A DNA stretch of 64,000 nucleotides from Halosimplex salinum (GTDB lineage Archaea > Halobacteriota > Halobacteria > Halobacteriales > Haloarculaceae). The position numbers were made by a program, and so were the translations under genes. The stretch spans positions 434,001-498,000 of the forward strand of contig NZ_QWGG01000001.1 of NCBI RefSeq assembly GCF_003730195.1, written 5' to 3'. Positions 45,112 to 52,632 of this stretch are shown here, one piece after another. The notes beneath the pieces were generated by a model. The model searched no databases and was not told the origin of the DNA. It worked only from the letters and a program-made list of their open reading frames with translations. Numbering within the stretch: position 1 is the first letter of the stretch; every line of letters starts with the position of its first letter.

Positions 45112-45166
45112 CCGACCGTCCCTGTCCCTCTCCCTTTCCCCGTCTCTGTCCCTGCCCACGCCCTCG

Positions 45167-45811
45167 TCACGCGACCGCGCACACGGCGACCCAGTCGTCG
45201 TGGGTGTCGCTGTCGTCGCTCGTATCGACGCTTCGGACCGCGAACCCGGCGTCTTCGAACAGCCGCGTGACCGTCTCCGGTTCGTAGCGCTCGAAGTGGC
45301 GCTCGTCGTCGTCGTACGGGCTCCCACGGAGGCCGTCGTCCCCGGACGTAGAGCGCTTCAGGGAGACCAACACGACCCCGCCGTCGGTGAGGACGCGCTC
45401 GAAGTCCGCGAGCGTCGCCGGGACCTCGGACTCGGGGACGTGCAACAGCGACGCGCAGGCCCACAGTCCGTCGAACGACGCGTCGGCGAAGGGGAGCGCG
45501 CGCATGTCGCCGCGGACGGCGGCCGCGTCGGGGACGCGCTCGCGCGCCTGTTCGAGGAAGCGCCCGGTGAGGTCGAACGAGACCGGGTCGAACCCGTGCT
45601 CGTCGAAGGCCGCGGACTCCCAGCCGGGGCCACAGCCCACGTCAAGCACGCGAGGCCGAGCGGCCGGTGCGCCGAGTCCGCTCGCGTCGCCGACGGCGGC
45701 GACGAACCGCTCGACGAGGTCGGCGACCACCTCTCTGTCGCCGTGGATGTTCGCGTAGGTATCGGCGACTCGTTCGTACGTTTCGACGGTCCGTCGGACG
45801 CGTTCGTCCAT
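45167..45811 (-). CDS. Class I SAM-dependent methyltransferase
   Basis: A 214-residue methyltransferase. Motif [21 protein letters not shown] (about residues 49-68) and post-I VSFDLTG bind SAM; motif IV-like [19 protein letters not shown] (about 112-130) is typical of small-molecule methylases of the UbiE/Methyltransf_11/25 group. N-terminal helix [20 protein letters not shown] covers the active site. Substrate unknown. Divergent from adk. Confidence 0.85.
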   Translation of the reverse strand: MDERVRRTVETYERVADTYANIHGDREVVADLVERFVAAVGDASGLGAPAARPRVLDVGCGPGWESAAFDEHGFDPVSFDLTGRFLEQARERVPDAAAVRGDMRALPFADASFDGLWACASLLHVPESEVPATLADFERVLTDGGVVLVSLKRSTSGDDGLRGSPYDDDERHFERYEPETVTRLFEDAGFAVRSVDTSDDSDTHDDWVAVCAVA

Positions 45812-45900
45812 CGGCCGGACGTGTTCGCGGGCGGATAGTAAGCGTGGCGCCCGACGACCAGAACGACACTAAAAAGAGGCGGTGCCGCGAAACCGCCGAT

Positions 45901-46545
45901 ATGAATCCGAAGATCCTGATTCTCGGGCCGCCGGGCGCCGGCAAAGGCACGCAGAGCGAGCGCCTCGCGACGGAGTTCGACGTCGAGCACGTCACGACGG
46001 GCGACGCGCTCCGCGCGAACAAGGAGATGGACATCAGCGACATGGACCTCGAGTACGACACGCCGGGCGAGTACATGGACCAGGGCGACCTCGTCCCGGA
46101 CGTCGTCGTCGACGCGATGGTCGAGGAGGCGCTCTCGGACCTGGACGGGTTCGTCCTCGACGGCTACCCCCGCAACGGCGACCAGGCCGAGGCCCTGCGC
46201 GAGATGACCGACCTCGACGTCGTGCTCGTGCTCGACGTGCCGGAGGAGGAACTGGTCGACCGGCTCACGGGCCGCCGGGTCTGTGAGGACTGCGGCGCCA
46301 ACTACCACGTCGAGTTCAACCAGCCCGAGGAGGAAGGCGTCTGTGACAAGTGCGGCGGCGAGCTCTACCAGCGCGAGGACGACAACGAGGAGTCCGTGCG
46401 CAACCGGCTGTCAGTGTACCACGACAACACCGAACCGGTGCTCGAACTGTACGAGGACCACGACGGCTACGTCGAGATCGACGGCGACCAGACGCCCGAC
46501 GAGGTCTGGGACGACGTCCGCTCGGCCGTCGAATCGAACGCGTGA
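45901..46545 (+). CDS. adk: Adenylate kinase, zinc-LID type
   Basis: Catalyses AMP + ATP to 2 ADP, 214 residues. P-loop GPPGAGKGT at residues 9-17. The LID domain has four cysteines (C128, C131, C148, C151; CEDCG and CDKCG), the structural zinc site. [10 protein letters not shown] is the conserved AMP/phosphate-handling stretch. ACTAAAAAG about 30 nt upstream is the promoter with a leaderless ATG. In other haloarchaea adk directly follows secY; here it starts the next block with DUF106. Confidence 0.96.
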   Translation: MNPKILILGPPGAGKGTQSERLATEFDVEHVTTGDALRANKEMDISDMDLEYDTPGEYMDQGDLVPDVVVDAMVEEALSDLDGFVLDGYPRNGDQAEALREMTDLDVVLVLDVPEEELVDRLTGRRVCEDCGANYHVEFNQPEEEGVCDKCGGELYQREDDNEESVRNRLSVYHDNTEPVLELYEDHDGYVEIDGDQTPDEVWDDVRSAVESNA

Positions 46546-46611
46546 GCGCCCGGACGGCAGCCGACCGGAGAGTAAAAGCTTGATAACCACCAAGCCCGGA
46601 GATAGATAGCA

Positions 46612-47574
46612 ATGGCACGGACCGCAGAGAAAGCGGAGTCGCTGGCCGCCGAGAGCCAGTCGATGGCCGACGCGCTGGAGCACGTGCTCGCAGTCGCCGA
46701 CGAGAAGGGCACGGTCCAGTGGTCGGACGTCAGCGACGACATCACGAGCGGCGAGTGGGGCCGGCTCATCGAGCAGGGCATCCTCGTCGACGTCGACGGC
46801 GAGGGGTTCGTCGTCGACGACCCCGAAGGCGTCCGCGACGCGCTCGGCATCTCCGCGCCCGAGCCGGCCGACACCGCCGACGATTCGAGTTCGGGCGGGT
46901 CCGATTCCGCGTCGAGTTCCGCCTCGGACAGCGACGACACGGACGAGGACGAGGGGTGGTCCCGCTGGGACAAGATGGCCGCCGTCGCGACCATCGCACT
47001 GTTCCTCGGCTACTCGCAGGCGCCGATCCGAAACACCGTCGGAGGCGTCCTCGACCTGGCGCTCGGCCCGCTGGCCAACGTCCTCCCGTTCTACATCATG
47101 ATCCTGGTGCTCGCAGTGTTCACCGGGCTCAACTCGACGATCCTCCAGGGCAAGCTCATGAACATGGACAAGATGGGCGAGTACCAGGAGCGCATGCAGG
47201 AGATCCAGGACCGCCGCAAGGAGGCCAAGGAGCGCGGCGACGACGAGGCCCTGGAAGAGATCCAGCAGGAGCAGATGGAGGCGATGGGCGACCAGCTGGG
47301 CATGTTCAAACAGCAGTTCCGCCCGATGGTGTGGATCATGCTCGTCAACATCCCCGTGTTCCTCTGGATCTACTACATGGTCCAGACCGGGGCGATGACG
47401 GTCCCGGCCGGCACGGACAACGTGATGGTCCTCCCGATCATCGGCGGCATCGAGCGGTGGAGCACCCGGATCGGTCCGATGTGGGCGTGGATCATCTGGT
47501 ACTTCGTCTGCTCGATGAGCTTCACCCAGATCGTCCGCAAGGCGCTGAACGTCCAGACGACGCCGTCCTCGTAA
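46612..47574 (+). CDS. DUF106 / Oxa1-like membrane insertase homologue
   Basis: A 320-residue archaeal membrane protein of the DUF106 family, distantly related to YidC/Oxa1/Get1 and thought to assist co-translational membrane insertion. A soluble acidic N-terminus (about 120 residues with a Ser/Asp-rich linker) precedes three TM segments; between TM1 and TM2 is the coiled-coil QERMQEIQDRRKEAKERGDD typical of the family. Context adk-DUF106-(cmk) is conserved in haloarchaea. It lies 66 bp after adk. Confidence 0.85.
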   Translation: MARTAEKAESLAAESQSMADALEHVLAVADEKGTVQWSDVSDDITSGEWGRLIEQGILVDVDGEGFVVDDPEGVRDALGISAPEPADTADDSSSGGSDSASSSASDSDDTDEDEGWSRWDKMAAVATIALFLGYSQAPIRNTVGGVLDLALGPLANVLPFYIMILVLAVFTGLNSTILQGKLMNMDKMGEYQERMQEIQDRRKEAKERGDDEALEEIQQEQMEAMGDQLGMFKQQFRPMVWIMLVNIPVFLWIYYMVQTGAMTVPAGTDNVMVLPIIGGIERWSTRIGPMWAWIIWYFVCSMSFTQIVRKALNVQTTPSS

Positions 47575-47698
47575 TCGGACCGGTCGCGGACGGCTCTCCG
47601 TCGGTTCGTCCCTCGGCCGTTTCTACCCGTTTCGATTCCGTTCTGTCGACGACGTACCCGTCGCTCACTGGAGTTGCGACCCCGTCTCGCGAGACGGA

Positions 47699-47824
47699 CT
47701 AGCTCGCCTGAATCTGGTCCCAGGTCTCGACGCAGTCGTTACAGAGTCTGCCCGTGAACCCGTCTACGTCGTACCGCTCGACGGACGCGTCCTCGCCACA
47801 TCGGTCACACTTCACGACAGTCAC
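47699..47824 (-). CDS. Small CxxC zinc-ribbon protein
   Basis: A 41-codon GTG-start frame: MTVVKCDRCGEDASVERYDV followed by a second knuckle (LCNDCVETW). Cysteines C6, C9, C28 and C31 (CDRC and CNDC) can form a single zinc ribbon, and the aromatic/acidic content is gene-like. Leftward, immediately downstream of the Lrp-RCK_C regulator with 45 bp between them, so probably cotranscribed. Role unknown. Confidence 0.6.
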   Translation of the reverse strand: MTVVKCDRCGEDASVERYDVDGFTGRLCNDCVETWDQIQAS

Positions 47825-47869
47825 CCGTGAATCGCCGTCGCGGTCCGTGCCGGAGAGCGTTCGGCTGTG

Positions 47870-48613
47870 TCATTGTGTGCCGAAGACCTCCAGCGCCTCT
47901 TTCTCCAGTTGCGTCTTAGAGAACAACGAGACGACGTCTCCCGTCTGGATGTCCGTCTCGCCCTTCGGCGTCAGGACGTCCCCGTCTCGTTCGACGCCGA
48001 CAACCAGCATCTCGTCGGCCAGCAGCCCCTCCTCGACCGCGTGTTCGATGGTCAGTCCCGCGATCGCCGCTCCCTCCGAGACGGTGAACTCGGCGACCTC
48101 CGCGCCGCCGGCGAGACTCATGAAATCCGTCAGCGAGGGACCCACCGGCGCGTCCTCCGGGCCGAACGGGTTGTACGGCTGGTGATACTCGTCCTCGATG
48201 ACGCTCTCGTCCTCGATCTGCAACCCGATATCCGACAGTTCGCCCGCGATCCGGCTGATGTCGGTCGTGTCCGACCCGACGACCGTGATGGCGAGATTCG
48301 ACGTGCCGGTCATCAGCTCTCGGACGGTCACGACGCCGGAGACCTCCATGGCGGCCTGGGCCAGTCGGTCGCGGTCCGGGATGGGGGCGGTACAGCTGAA
48401 CTGGTACGTGACGTGCCCCTCGATGGATTTGTAGTCGATGTCCGCGAGGTACCCTCGGAGGATGCCCTGGGCCTCGAGTTCGCCGATCCGGTTCCGGATC
48501 GTCGCCGCAGTCACCTCCATCTCGTCGGCGATAGCCGGCGCTGCCGTGTTCCGGGCGTCCTCCGCCAGATAATAGAGGATGCGCTTGTCGATCTCGTCGA
48601 CACGGTAGTCCAT
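47870..48613 (-). CDS. Lrp/AsnC-type regulator fused to an RCK_C (TrkA_C) domain
   Basis: A 247-residue transcription regulator. Start chosen at the ATG at 48613 (MDYRVDEIDKRILYYLAEDA), the usual beginning of the family, with TTAATTA (48637-48643) at leaderless TATA spacing; upstream ATGs add non-homologous residues. Residues 1-60: helix-turn-helix. Residues about 65-140: ligand/oligomerisation domain resembling RAM. Residues about 160-245: an RCK_C domain (EFTVSEGAAIAGLTIEHAVE, GETDIQTGDVVSLFSK), the module that in K+ transport proteins senses ions or cyclic dinucleotides. It is divergent from a USP/TrkA operon, so it is the natural regulator of that operon. Confidence 0.88.
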   Translation of the reverse strand: MDYRVDEIDKRILYYLAEDARNTAAPAIADEMEVTAATIRNRIGELEAQGILRGYLADIDYKSIEGHVTYQFSCTAPIPDRDRLAQAAMEVSGVVTVRELMTGTSNLAITVVGSDTTDISRIAGELSDIGLQIEDESVIEDEYHQPYNPFGPEDAPVGPSLTDFMSLAGGAEVAEFTVSEGAAIAGLTIEHAVEEGLLADEMLVVGVERDGDVLTPKGETDIQTGDVVSLFSKTQLEKEALEVFGTQ

Positions 48614-48636
48614 ACTGGCGATTCGGTCAGAACTCA

Positions 48637-48643
48637 TAATTAA
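48637..48643 (-). promoter_or_regulatory. TATA element of the Lrp-RCK_C gene
   Basis: TTAATTA on the minus strand, 24-30 nt upstream of the ATG at 48613, which decides the start codon. An upstream in-frame ATG (48637) overlaps the TATA itself, so it would not be in the mRNA. Confidence 0.6.
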
Positions 48644-48739
48644 CTCCCGTTCTCCGGGTGAGCGGTCGGCCGCGACGAAGGGGGCCACCTGTCATTTTCA
48701 CGTACCAATGTTTCGCCGTTGCAAAAAGATTGCGCCTAT

Positions 48740-48773
48740 ATTTTCGATGCGAAAATTCAGACCAAATATTTAT
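48740..48773 (+). promoter_or_regulatory. Palindrome plus TATA element of the divergent operon
   Basis: A perfect inverted repeat ATTTTCG-ATG-CGAAAAT (48740-48756) sits in a very AT-rich spacer, followed by a TATA element ATTTAT (48768-48773) about 28 nt before the ATG at 48798. The palindrome lies just upstream of the TATA/BRE, where an activator would contact the basal factors; the dimeric Lrp-RCK_C protein is the obvious candidate. The Lrp link is inference. Confidence 0.55.
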
Positions 48774-48797
48774 GCGCTAGCGGCAACCGAACAGTGT

Positions 48798-48905
48798 ATG
48801 GACCGTGTCGCAGCAGCCACGTCGAAGCTGTCGGCGTATCCGGCCCGGCGGGTCAGCGCCGGCGCGGCCATCGCAGGAACGGCGGTGTTCCATTCGAACC
48901 AATGA
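48798..48905 (+). CDS. 35-codon ORF at the 5' end of a leaderless mRNA
   Basis: A 35-residue frame (MDRVAAATSKLSAYPARRVS...) whose ATG lies at leaderless distance from the TATA element, and whose stop overlaps the next gene's ATG by 4 nt (ATGA). Basic N-half, hydrophobic C-half with GAAIAGTAVF. Either a genuine small protein or a leader ORF that couples translation of the operon. No family recognised. Confidence 0.5.
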   Translation: MDRVAAATSKLSAYPARRVSAGAAIAGTAVFHSNQ

Positions 48906-49252
48906 CTGTATCCGATACGGATCCTCCGGAGGGAGTTCCCGAGGAGATCGCGACCGCGCTCGAGGCGAGCAGTGACAGTCAGCTCAGGGACGTCATCCAC
49001 TACGCGCAACGACTCCTCAGGGACCTCCCGCCGCTCACAGACGCGATCGAATCGCGGGAGGGGGAAGAACTCGTTCGGATGGAGGACCACGGCGACTACT
49101 CGATCGTCGTCGTCGAGCGTCCGGGCGAGATGGGCGAGGCGCGCGGCCCCTTCGCGTACCGGGTCAAGTGGGTTCCCGACTTCGACGACGGGGCCGGGAA
49201 GTACCGGTGGCACTACCTCGGGAAGGTCGACGTCGAATCCGGGGGCGAGTAG
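48902..49252 (+). CDS. Hypothetical protein of the USP-TrkA operon
   Basis: A 116-residue soluble acidic protein. A helix-rich N-terminal half (ATALEASSDSQLRDVIHYAQ) and a beta-rich C-terminal half (YSIVVVERPGEMGEARGPFA, VKWVPDFDDGAGKYRWHYLG). Found between a coupled small ORF (ATGA overlap) and a USP gene (1 nt gap). No family recognised. The beta-rich part is similar in style to haloarchaeal small regulatory proteins, but this is not evidence of function. Confidence 0.65.
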   Translation: MTVSDTDPPEGVPEEIATALEASSDSQLRDVIHYAQRLLRDLPPLTDAIESREGEELVRMEDHGDYSIVVVERPGEMGEARGPFAYRVKWVPDFDDGAGKYRWHYLGKVDVESGGE

Positions 49253-49253
49253 C

Positions 49254-49697
49254 GTGTCGGAGTCGTTCCTCCAGCGGGCGATGGTGCCGGTCGCCAGCCG
49301 CGACAACGCAGCGGCGACGACGGCCGCTCTCGCTCCGTACGTCGACGCAGCGGGTGGCACCGTGGTCGTCCTCCACGTCATCGAGAAGGCCGGTGGCGCG
49401 CTCGACAAAGCGTCCGTCGAGCAGCGCGAACTGGCCGCGCGAGAGATATTCGCCGTCGTCTCGGACGGGCTCGAAGATGCCGAGGCGCCGCTCGAGACGG
49501 AGATACGCTACGGGACCGACGTCGCCGAGACCATCGTCGATGCGGCCCACGACGTCGACGCCAGTGCCATCGTGTTCACGCCACGAACGGGGAGCCGCTG
49601 GAAGAAACTGCTGTCCGGCGACGTCACTCACAAACTACTGGACGCCAGCGACGTCCCGATCCTCGTGTTGCCCGACCGACCGGTGGGTGACGCGTGA
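49254..49697 (+). CDS. Universal stress protein (USP), second copy
   Basis: A 147-residue USP with GTG start directly after the previous stop. Clear paralogue of the USP at 34736: the segments EKAGGALDKASVEQRELAAR and YGTDVAETIVDAAHDVDASA, and the loop TPRTGSRWKKLLSGDVTHK, correspond residue by residue. As in the other copy, the usual Gly-rich ATP loop is replaced. It lies in an operon with a TrkA-like protein, pointing to ion-stress linkage. Confidence 0.88.
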   Translation: MSESFLQRAMVPVASRDNAAATTAALAPYVDAAGGTVVVLHVIEKAGGALDKASVEQRELAAREIFAVVSDGLEDAEAPLETEIRYGTDVAETIVDAAHDVDASAIVFTPRTGSRWKKLLSGDVTHKLLDASDVPILVLPDRPVGDA

Positions 49698-49747
49698 CCG
49701 GAGTCGGATGTCGGTCAGGCGGACAGTTCCCGTAGAGGATATCACTC

Positions 49748-50458
49748 ATGTACGTCATCGTCGTCGGAGCGGGGGACATCGGGTCGCCGCTCATCGAGAT
49801 CGCAACGCGGTCCGGGTACGAGGTCGTCGTCATCGAGACCGACGACGCGAGAGCGGACGAAGTCGCCGGCGAGTACGACTGTCTCGTGCTCGACGCGGAC
49901 GCGACGGTCAAGGAGACGCTCGTAGACGCCGGTGCCGAGCGTGCAGACGCGATCGTCACGACGACCGGCCAGGACGCGACCAACGTGATGGTCTCGTTGC
50001 TCGCACAGGAACTCGGTATCCCCGCCATCGTCTCGGTCGTCCACGACCCGGAGCACATGAGCCTGTTTCGCCGGATCGGTGTCACCACGATGCAGAACCC
50101 CCAGCGACTCATCGCGGAGTCGCTCTTTCGGTCCGTGGAACGCCCGTCGATCGTCGACTACATGCGAGTCGGCGACGTCGCCGAAGTGTTCGAGATCACG
50201 GTCGGAGAGGACGCGCCGATCGCAGGCCTGACCCTCACCGAAGCCGACGAAGCGGGGTTGCTCGACGAGGACACGCTCGTCGTCGCGATCGAGCGCGAGG
50301 CGGCAGACGGGCCTATCACGCCCCGCGGGAACACCCGTATCGAACACGGCGACCTGCTGACCGTCTACTCCGGCACGGGCGCGACCCCGGAGGTGACCGA
50401 CGTCTTCGGCCACTACGAGGACAACGAACCGAACGATTCGACCGCGCTCAGCCTCTGA
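49748..50458 (+). CDS. TrkA-like protein with a single RCK unit
   Basis: A 236-residue protein: Rossmann RCK_N (MYVIVVGAGDIGSPLIEIAT, with the acidic VVIETDDAR ribose contact) and RCK_C (VFEITVGEDAPIAGLTLTEA to IEHGDLLTVYSG). Half the size of trkA at 38873, so it would have to form larger rings by oligomerisation. Its RCK_C is close in sequence to the RCK_C of the divergent Lrp fusion. Probable gating or sensing partner for a K+ transporter such as TrkH copy 1; not proven. Confidence 0.85.
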   Translation: MYVIVVGAGDIGSPLIEIATRSGYEVVVIETDDARADEVAGEYDCLVLDADATVKETLVDAGAERADAIVTTTGQDATNVMVSLLAQELGIPAIVSVVHDPEHMSLFRRIGVTTMQNPQRLIAESLFRSVERPSIVDYMRVGDVAEVFEITVGEDAPIAGLTLTEADEAGLLDEDTLVVAIEREAADGPITPRGNTRIEHGDLLTVYSGTGATPEVTDVFGHYEDNEPNDSTALSL

Positions 50459-50713
50459 ACGGGCGGTCCCCTCTCGACCCTTCGACGTGCTGTGCGCCCG
50501 ACGTACCGTGGATCTCGACCCGTTGCCAGCGTCCGCCGAGTGAGCGAAGCGAACGGGGCGGTTCACCGGTCGCGACCGCAGGGAGCGACCGGCCTTTTTG
50601 CCCCATCTTTTTGCCGACCGGGTTCCCCGCAGCGCGCCGGAGGCGCGCGAGGAAACCCGGTCGGGAAAAAGGTGGTTCGGAAAGCCTATTTACGGACCGA
50701 ACGGACACGGAGT
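50459..50713. other. Intergenic region with two GC-rich hairpins before cmk
   Basis: First hairpin: CCGGTCGC (50566-50573) pairs with GCGACCGG (50585-50592) and is followed by CCTTTTTG, compatible with termination. Second, larger hairpin: TTTTT-CCGACCGGGTT (50608-50624) pairs with AACCCGGTCGG-AAAAA (50654-50670), with an inner stem GCGCGCC-GGA-GGCGCGC (50632-50648). The right end contains CTATTTACGG, the cmk promoter, about 25 nt before its ATG. The palindromes may be copies of a repeated intergenic element. Confidence 0.6.
50566..50670 (+). terminator. Two adjacent hairpins; terminator candidate of the TrkA-like operon
   Basis: Stem-loop with 8-bp arms followed by CCTTTTTG at 50593-50600, then a larger stem-loop (arms of 11 bp plus a T5/A5 pair, and an inner 7-bp stem). 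Both follow the 3' end of the TrkA-like gene. Archaeal terminators depend mainly on T-tracts, so the CTTTTTG is the more likely signal; the palindromes may simply be a repeat element. Confidence 0.4.
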
Positions 50714-51292
50714 ATGTTGATAACCGTTTCCGGCCCCGCCGGAAGTGGCAAGAGTACGTTCGCCGCGGCGCTGGCGAACGCGCTCGAGGTGGACCACGTG
50801 AGCGGTGGCGACATCTTCCGGGAGATGGCCGCCGAGCGCGACATGTCGGTGGTCGCGTTCAACGAACTCGCCGAGGAGGACGACCAGGTCGACCGCGACC
50901 TGGACCGTCGTCTGCGAGAGATAGCGAGCGAGAACGACGACCTCGTCCTCGAATCGCGGCTCGCGGGGTGGATGGCCGGCGAGCACGCCGACATCCGTAT
51001 CTGGCTCGACGCGCCGATGGACGTCCGGGCGGCGCGCATCGCCGACCGCGAGGACAAGTCCGTCGAGACGGCGCGCGAGGAGACGACCGCCCGCGCCGAG
51101 AGCGAGGCGCACCGCTACGAGGAGTACTACGGGATCGACATCGAGGACCGCTCTATCTATGACCTGGTGCTCAACACGTCTCGTTGGACCCCCGCCGCGG
51201 AACTGGAGATCGTCCTGGCGGCGGTCGAGTCCTACGACCCCGAGGAGGACGAGGGGCGAGCGCCGGTCACCGGCGTGGACTACGACTTCTGA
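50714..51292 (+). CDS. cmk: Cytidylate kinase
   Basis: Phosphorylates CMP and dCMP using ATP, 192 residues. Starts [20 protein letters not shown] with the P-loop GPAGSGKS at residues 7-14. The substrate-binding GGDIFREMA segment and the LID-like [20 protein letters not shown] are typical of the archaeal type. It is coupled to truB by a one-base overlap (TGATG). CTATTTACGG upstream fits a leaderless promoter. Confidence 0.94.
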   Translation: MLITVSGPAGSGKSTFAAALANALEVDHVSGGDIFREMAAERDMSVVAFNELAEEDDQVDRDLDRRLREIASENDDLVLESRLAGWMAGEHADIRIWLDAPMDVRAARIADREDKSVETAREETTARAESEAHRYEEYYGIDIEDRSIYDLVLNTSRWTPAAELEIVLAAVESYDPEEDEGRAPVTGVDYDF

Positions 51293-52161
51293 TGGTCCTG
51301 CGAGGTCCGCCCGACGAGCGGTCGGTCGACGACCTCCTCGAGTTCGGGGTCGTCAACCTCGACAAACCGCCCGGACCGTCGGCGCATCAGGTCGCCGCCT
51401 GGGTGCGCGACATGGCGGGCGTCGAGCGCGCCGCTCACGCGGGGACGCTCGATCCGAAGGTGACGGGCTGTCTGCCGATGCTGCTCGGCGACGCCACGCG
51501 GATGGCGCAGGTGTTCGACGACAGCGTCAAGGAGTACGTCGCCGTGCTCGAACTCCACGGCCCCACGCCCGCGGACCTCGAAGCCGTGCTCGCGGAGTTC
51601 GAGGGGAACGTCTACCAGAAGCCGCCGAAGAAGAGCGCCGTCGTCCGCCGACTGCGCTCCCGGGAGATATTCTCGCTGGACGTCCTCGAGGTCGAGGGGC
51701 GCCAGGCGCTGCTCCGCGTCCGTTGCGAGAGCGGGACGTACATTCGGAAGCTGTGTCACGACGTCGGGTTGGCGTTGGGGACCGGCGCACACATGGGGCA
51801 CCTCCGGCGGACGACGACGGGGTCGTTCGACGACGCGAATCTGGTGTCGCTGTACGACCTCGCCGACGCGCTGGCGTGGGCGGACGACGGTGATTCCGCG
51901 CCACTCAGGGAGGTCGTCCAGCCCGCGGAACGGGCGCTCGTCGACCTGCCGAGCGCGACCATCGCCGAGAGCGCTGCGCGACAGGTCGCGGAGGGCGCGC
52001 CGGTGTACGCGCCGGGGTTGATCGACGTCGACGACGTGTTCCGCGGCGACCTCGTCGCCTGTTACACGCCGGACGATGCAGCGGTCTGTCTGGGGCGGGT
52101 CGCGGGCGACCTCGACGCCGACGAGGGAGTCGTCCTCGACCTCGAACGAGTGCTGGTCTGA
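51292..52161 (+). CDS. truB: tRNA/rRNA pseudouridine synthase TruB/Cbf5
   Basis: Pseudouridine synthase of the TruB/Cbf5 family, 289 residues. In archaea it works alone on tRNA U55 or with Nop10, L7Ae, Gar1 and H/ACA guide RNA on rRNA. The catalytic aspartate is D54 in HAGTLDPKVTGCLP (residues 49-62). RKLCHDVGLALGTGAHMGHL is the conserved motif II/III region, and residues about 205-289 are a PUA domain. The ATG at 51292 overlaps the cmk stop; the frame upstream is non-homologous. Confidence 0.94.
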   Translation: MVLRGPPDERSVDDLLEFGVVNLDKPPGPSAHQVAAWVRDMAGVERAAHAGTLDPKVTGCLPMLLGDATRMAQVFDDSVKEYVAVLELHGPTPADLEAVLAEFEGNVYQKPPKKSAVVRRLRSREIFSLDVLEVEGRQALLRVRCESGTYIRKLCHDVGLALGTGAHMGHLRRTTTGSFDDANLVSLYDLADALAWADDGDSAPLREVVQPAERALVDLPSATIAESAARQVAEGAPVYAPGLIDVDDVFRGDLVACYTPDDAAVCLGRVAGDLDADEGVVLDLERVLV

Positions 52162-52211
52162 CCGACCGAAAGCGAAGGGGTTAATGGGGGAGGGCGCATC
52201 TGCCGATACGC

Positions 52212-52282
52212 GGGACCGTGGGGTAGCGGTATCCTCGGCGCATGGGGTGCGTCGGACCTGAGTTCGAATCTCGGCGGTCCCA
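52212..52282 (+). tRNA. tRNA-Pro (GGG)
   Basis: A 71-nt tRNA. Acceptor stem GGGACCG pairs with CGGTCCC, discriminator A. Anticodon stem GGCGC/GCGTC encloses loop ATGGGGT, giving anticodon GGG. T-arm contains GAGTTCGAATCTC. No intron, no encoded CCA. GGGGTTAATGG about 30 nt upstream is the promoter TATA. A T-tract CTTTTTCC at about 52311-52318 probably terminates it. Confidence 0.95.
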
Positions 52283-52632
52283 CTTCAACACGACTCGAGC
52301 GGCACTCTGTGTCGCTTTTTCCACGAACCGAACGGCTAGCGACCGCGCCGCGCCTCACGACCTCTCGCCTTCCCATCATTCTCCTGTTTCCTGATGCGAG
52401 GTGTCCCACCGCCGTAGGCAGGTGACACGACGGGGGAAATCGCCCCGTCTCTCAGAAAACTAAACACCAGTTAGCGGGCTCTCCAGTGCCAATCTTTTCC
52501 GTTTCGAACTGAGGGGCAACCGTACGTCTCCAGCCCCATCTGGTACGTAACCCGACCGTATCTGGTAGTTATTTACACCTACTAGGGGCGCTCAGAAAAG
52601 TATATACGGTAAAACTATGATCGAGTGTAAGC
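52283..52632. promoter_or_regulatory. Region between tRNA-Pro and the repeat protein, with promoter
   Basis: No gene seen. The left part holds the tRNA T-tract terminator (about 52311). The right part is AT-rich: TATATA at 52601-52606 lies about 30 nt before the ATG at 52633. Upstream of it the octamer ATCTGGTA occurs at 52538 and 52560, 22 bp apart (two helical turns), possible tandem regulator sites. Confidence 0.5.
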
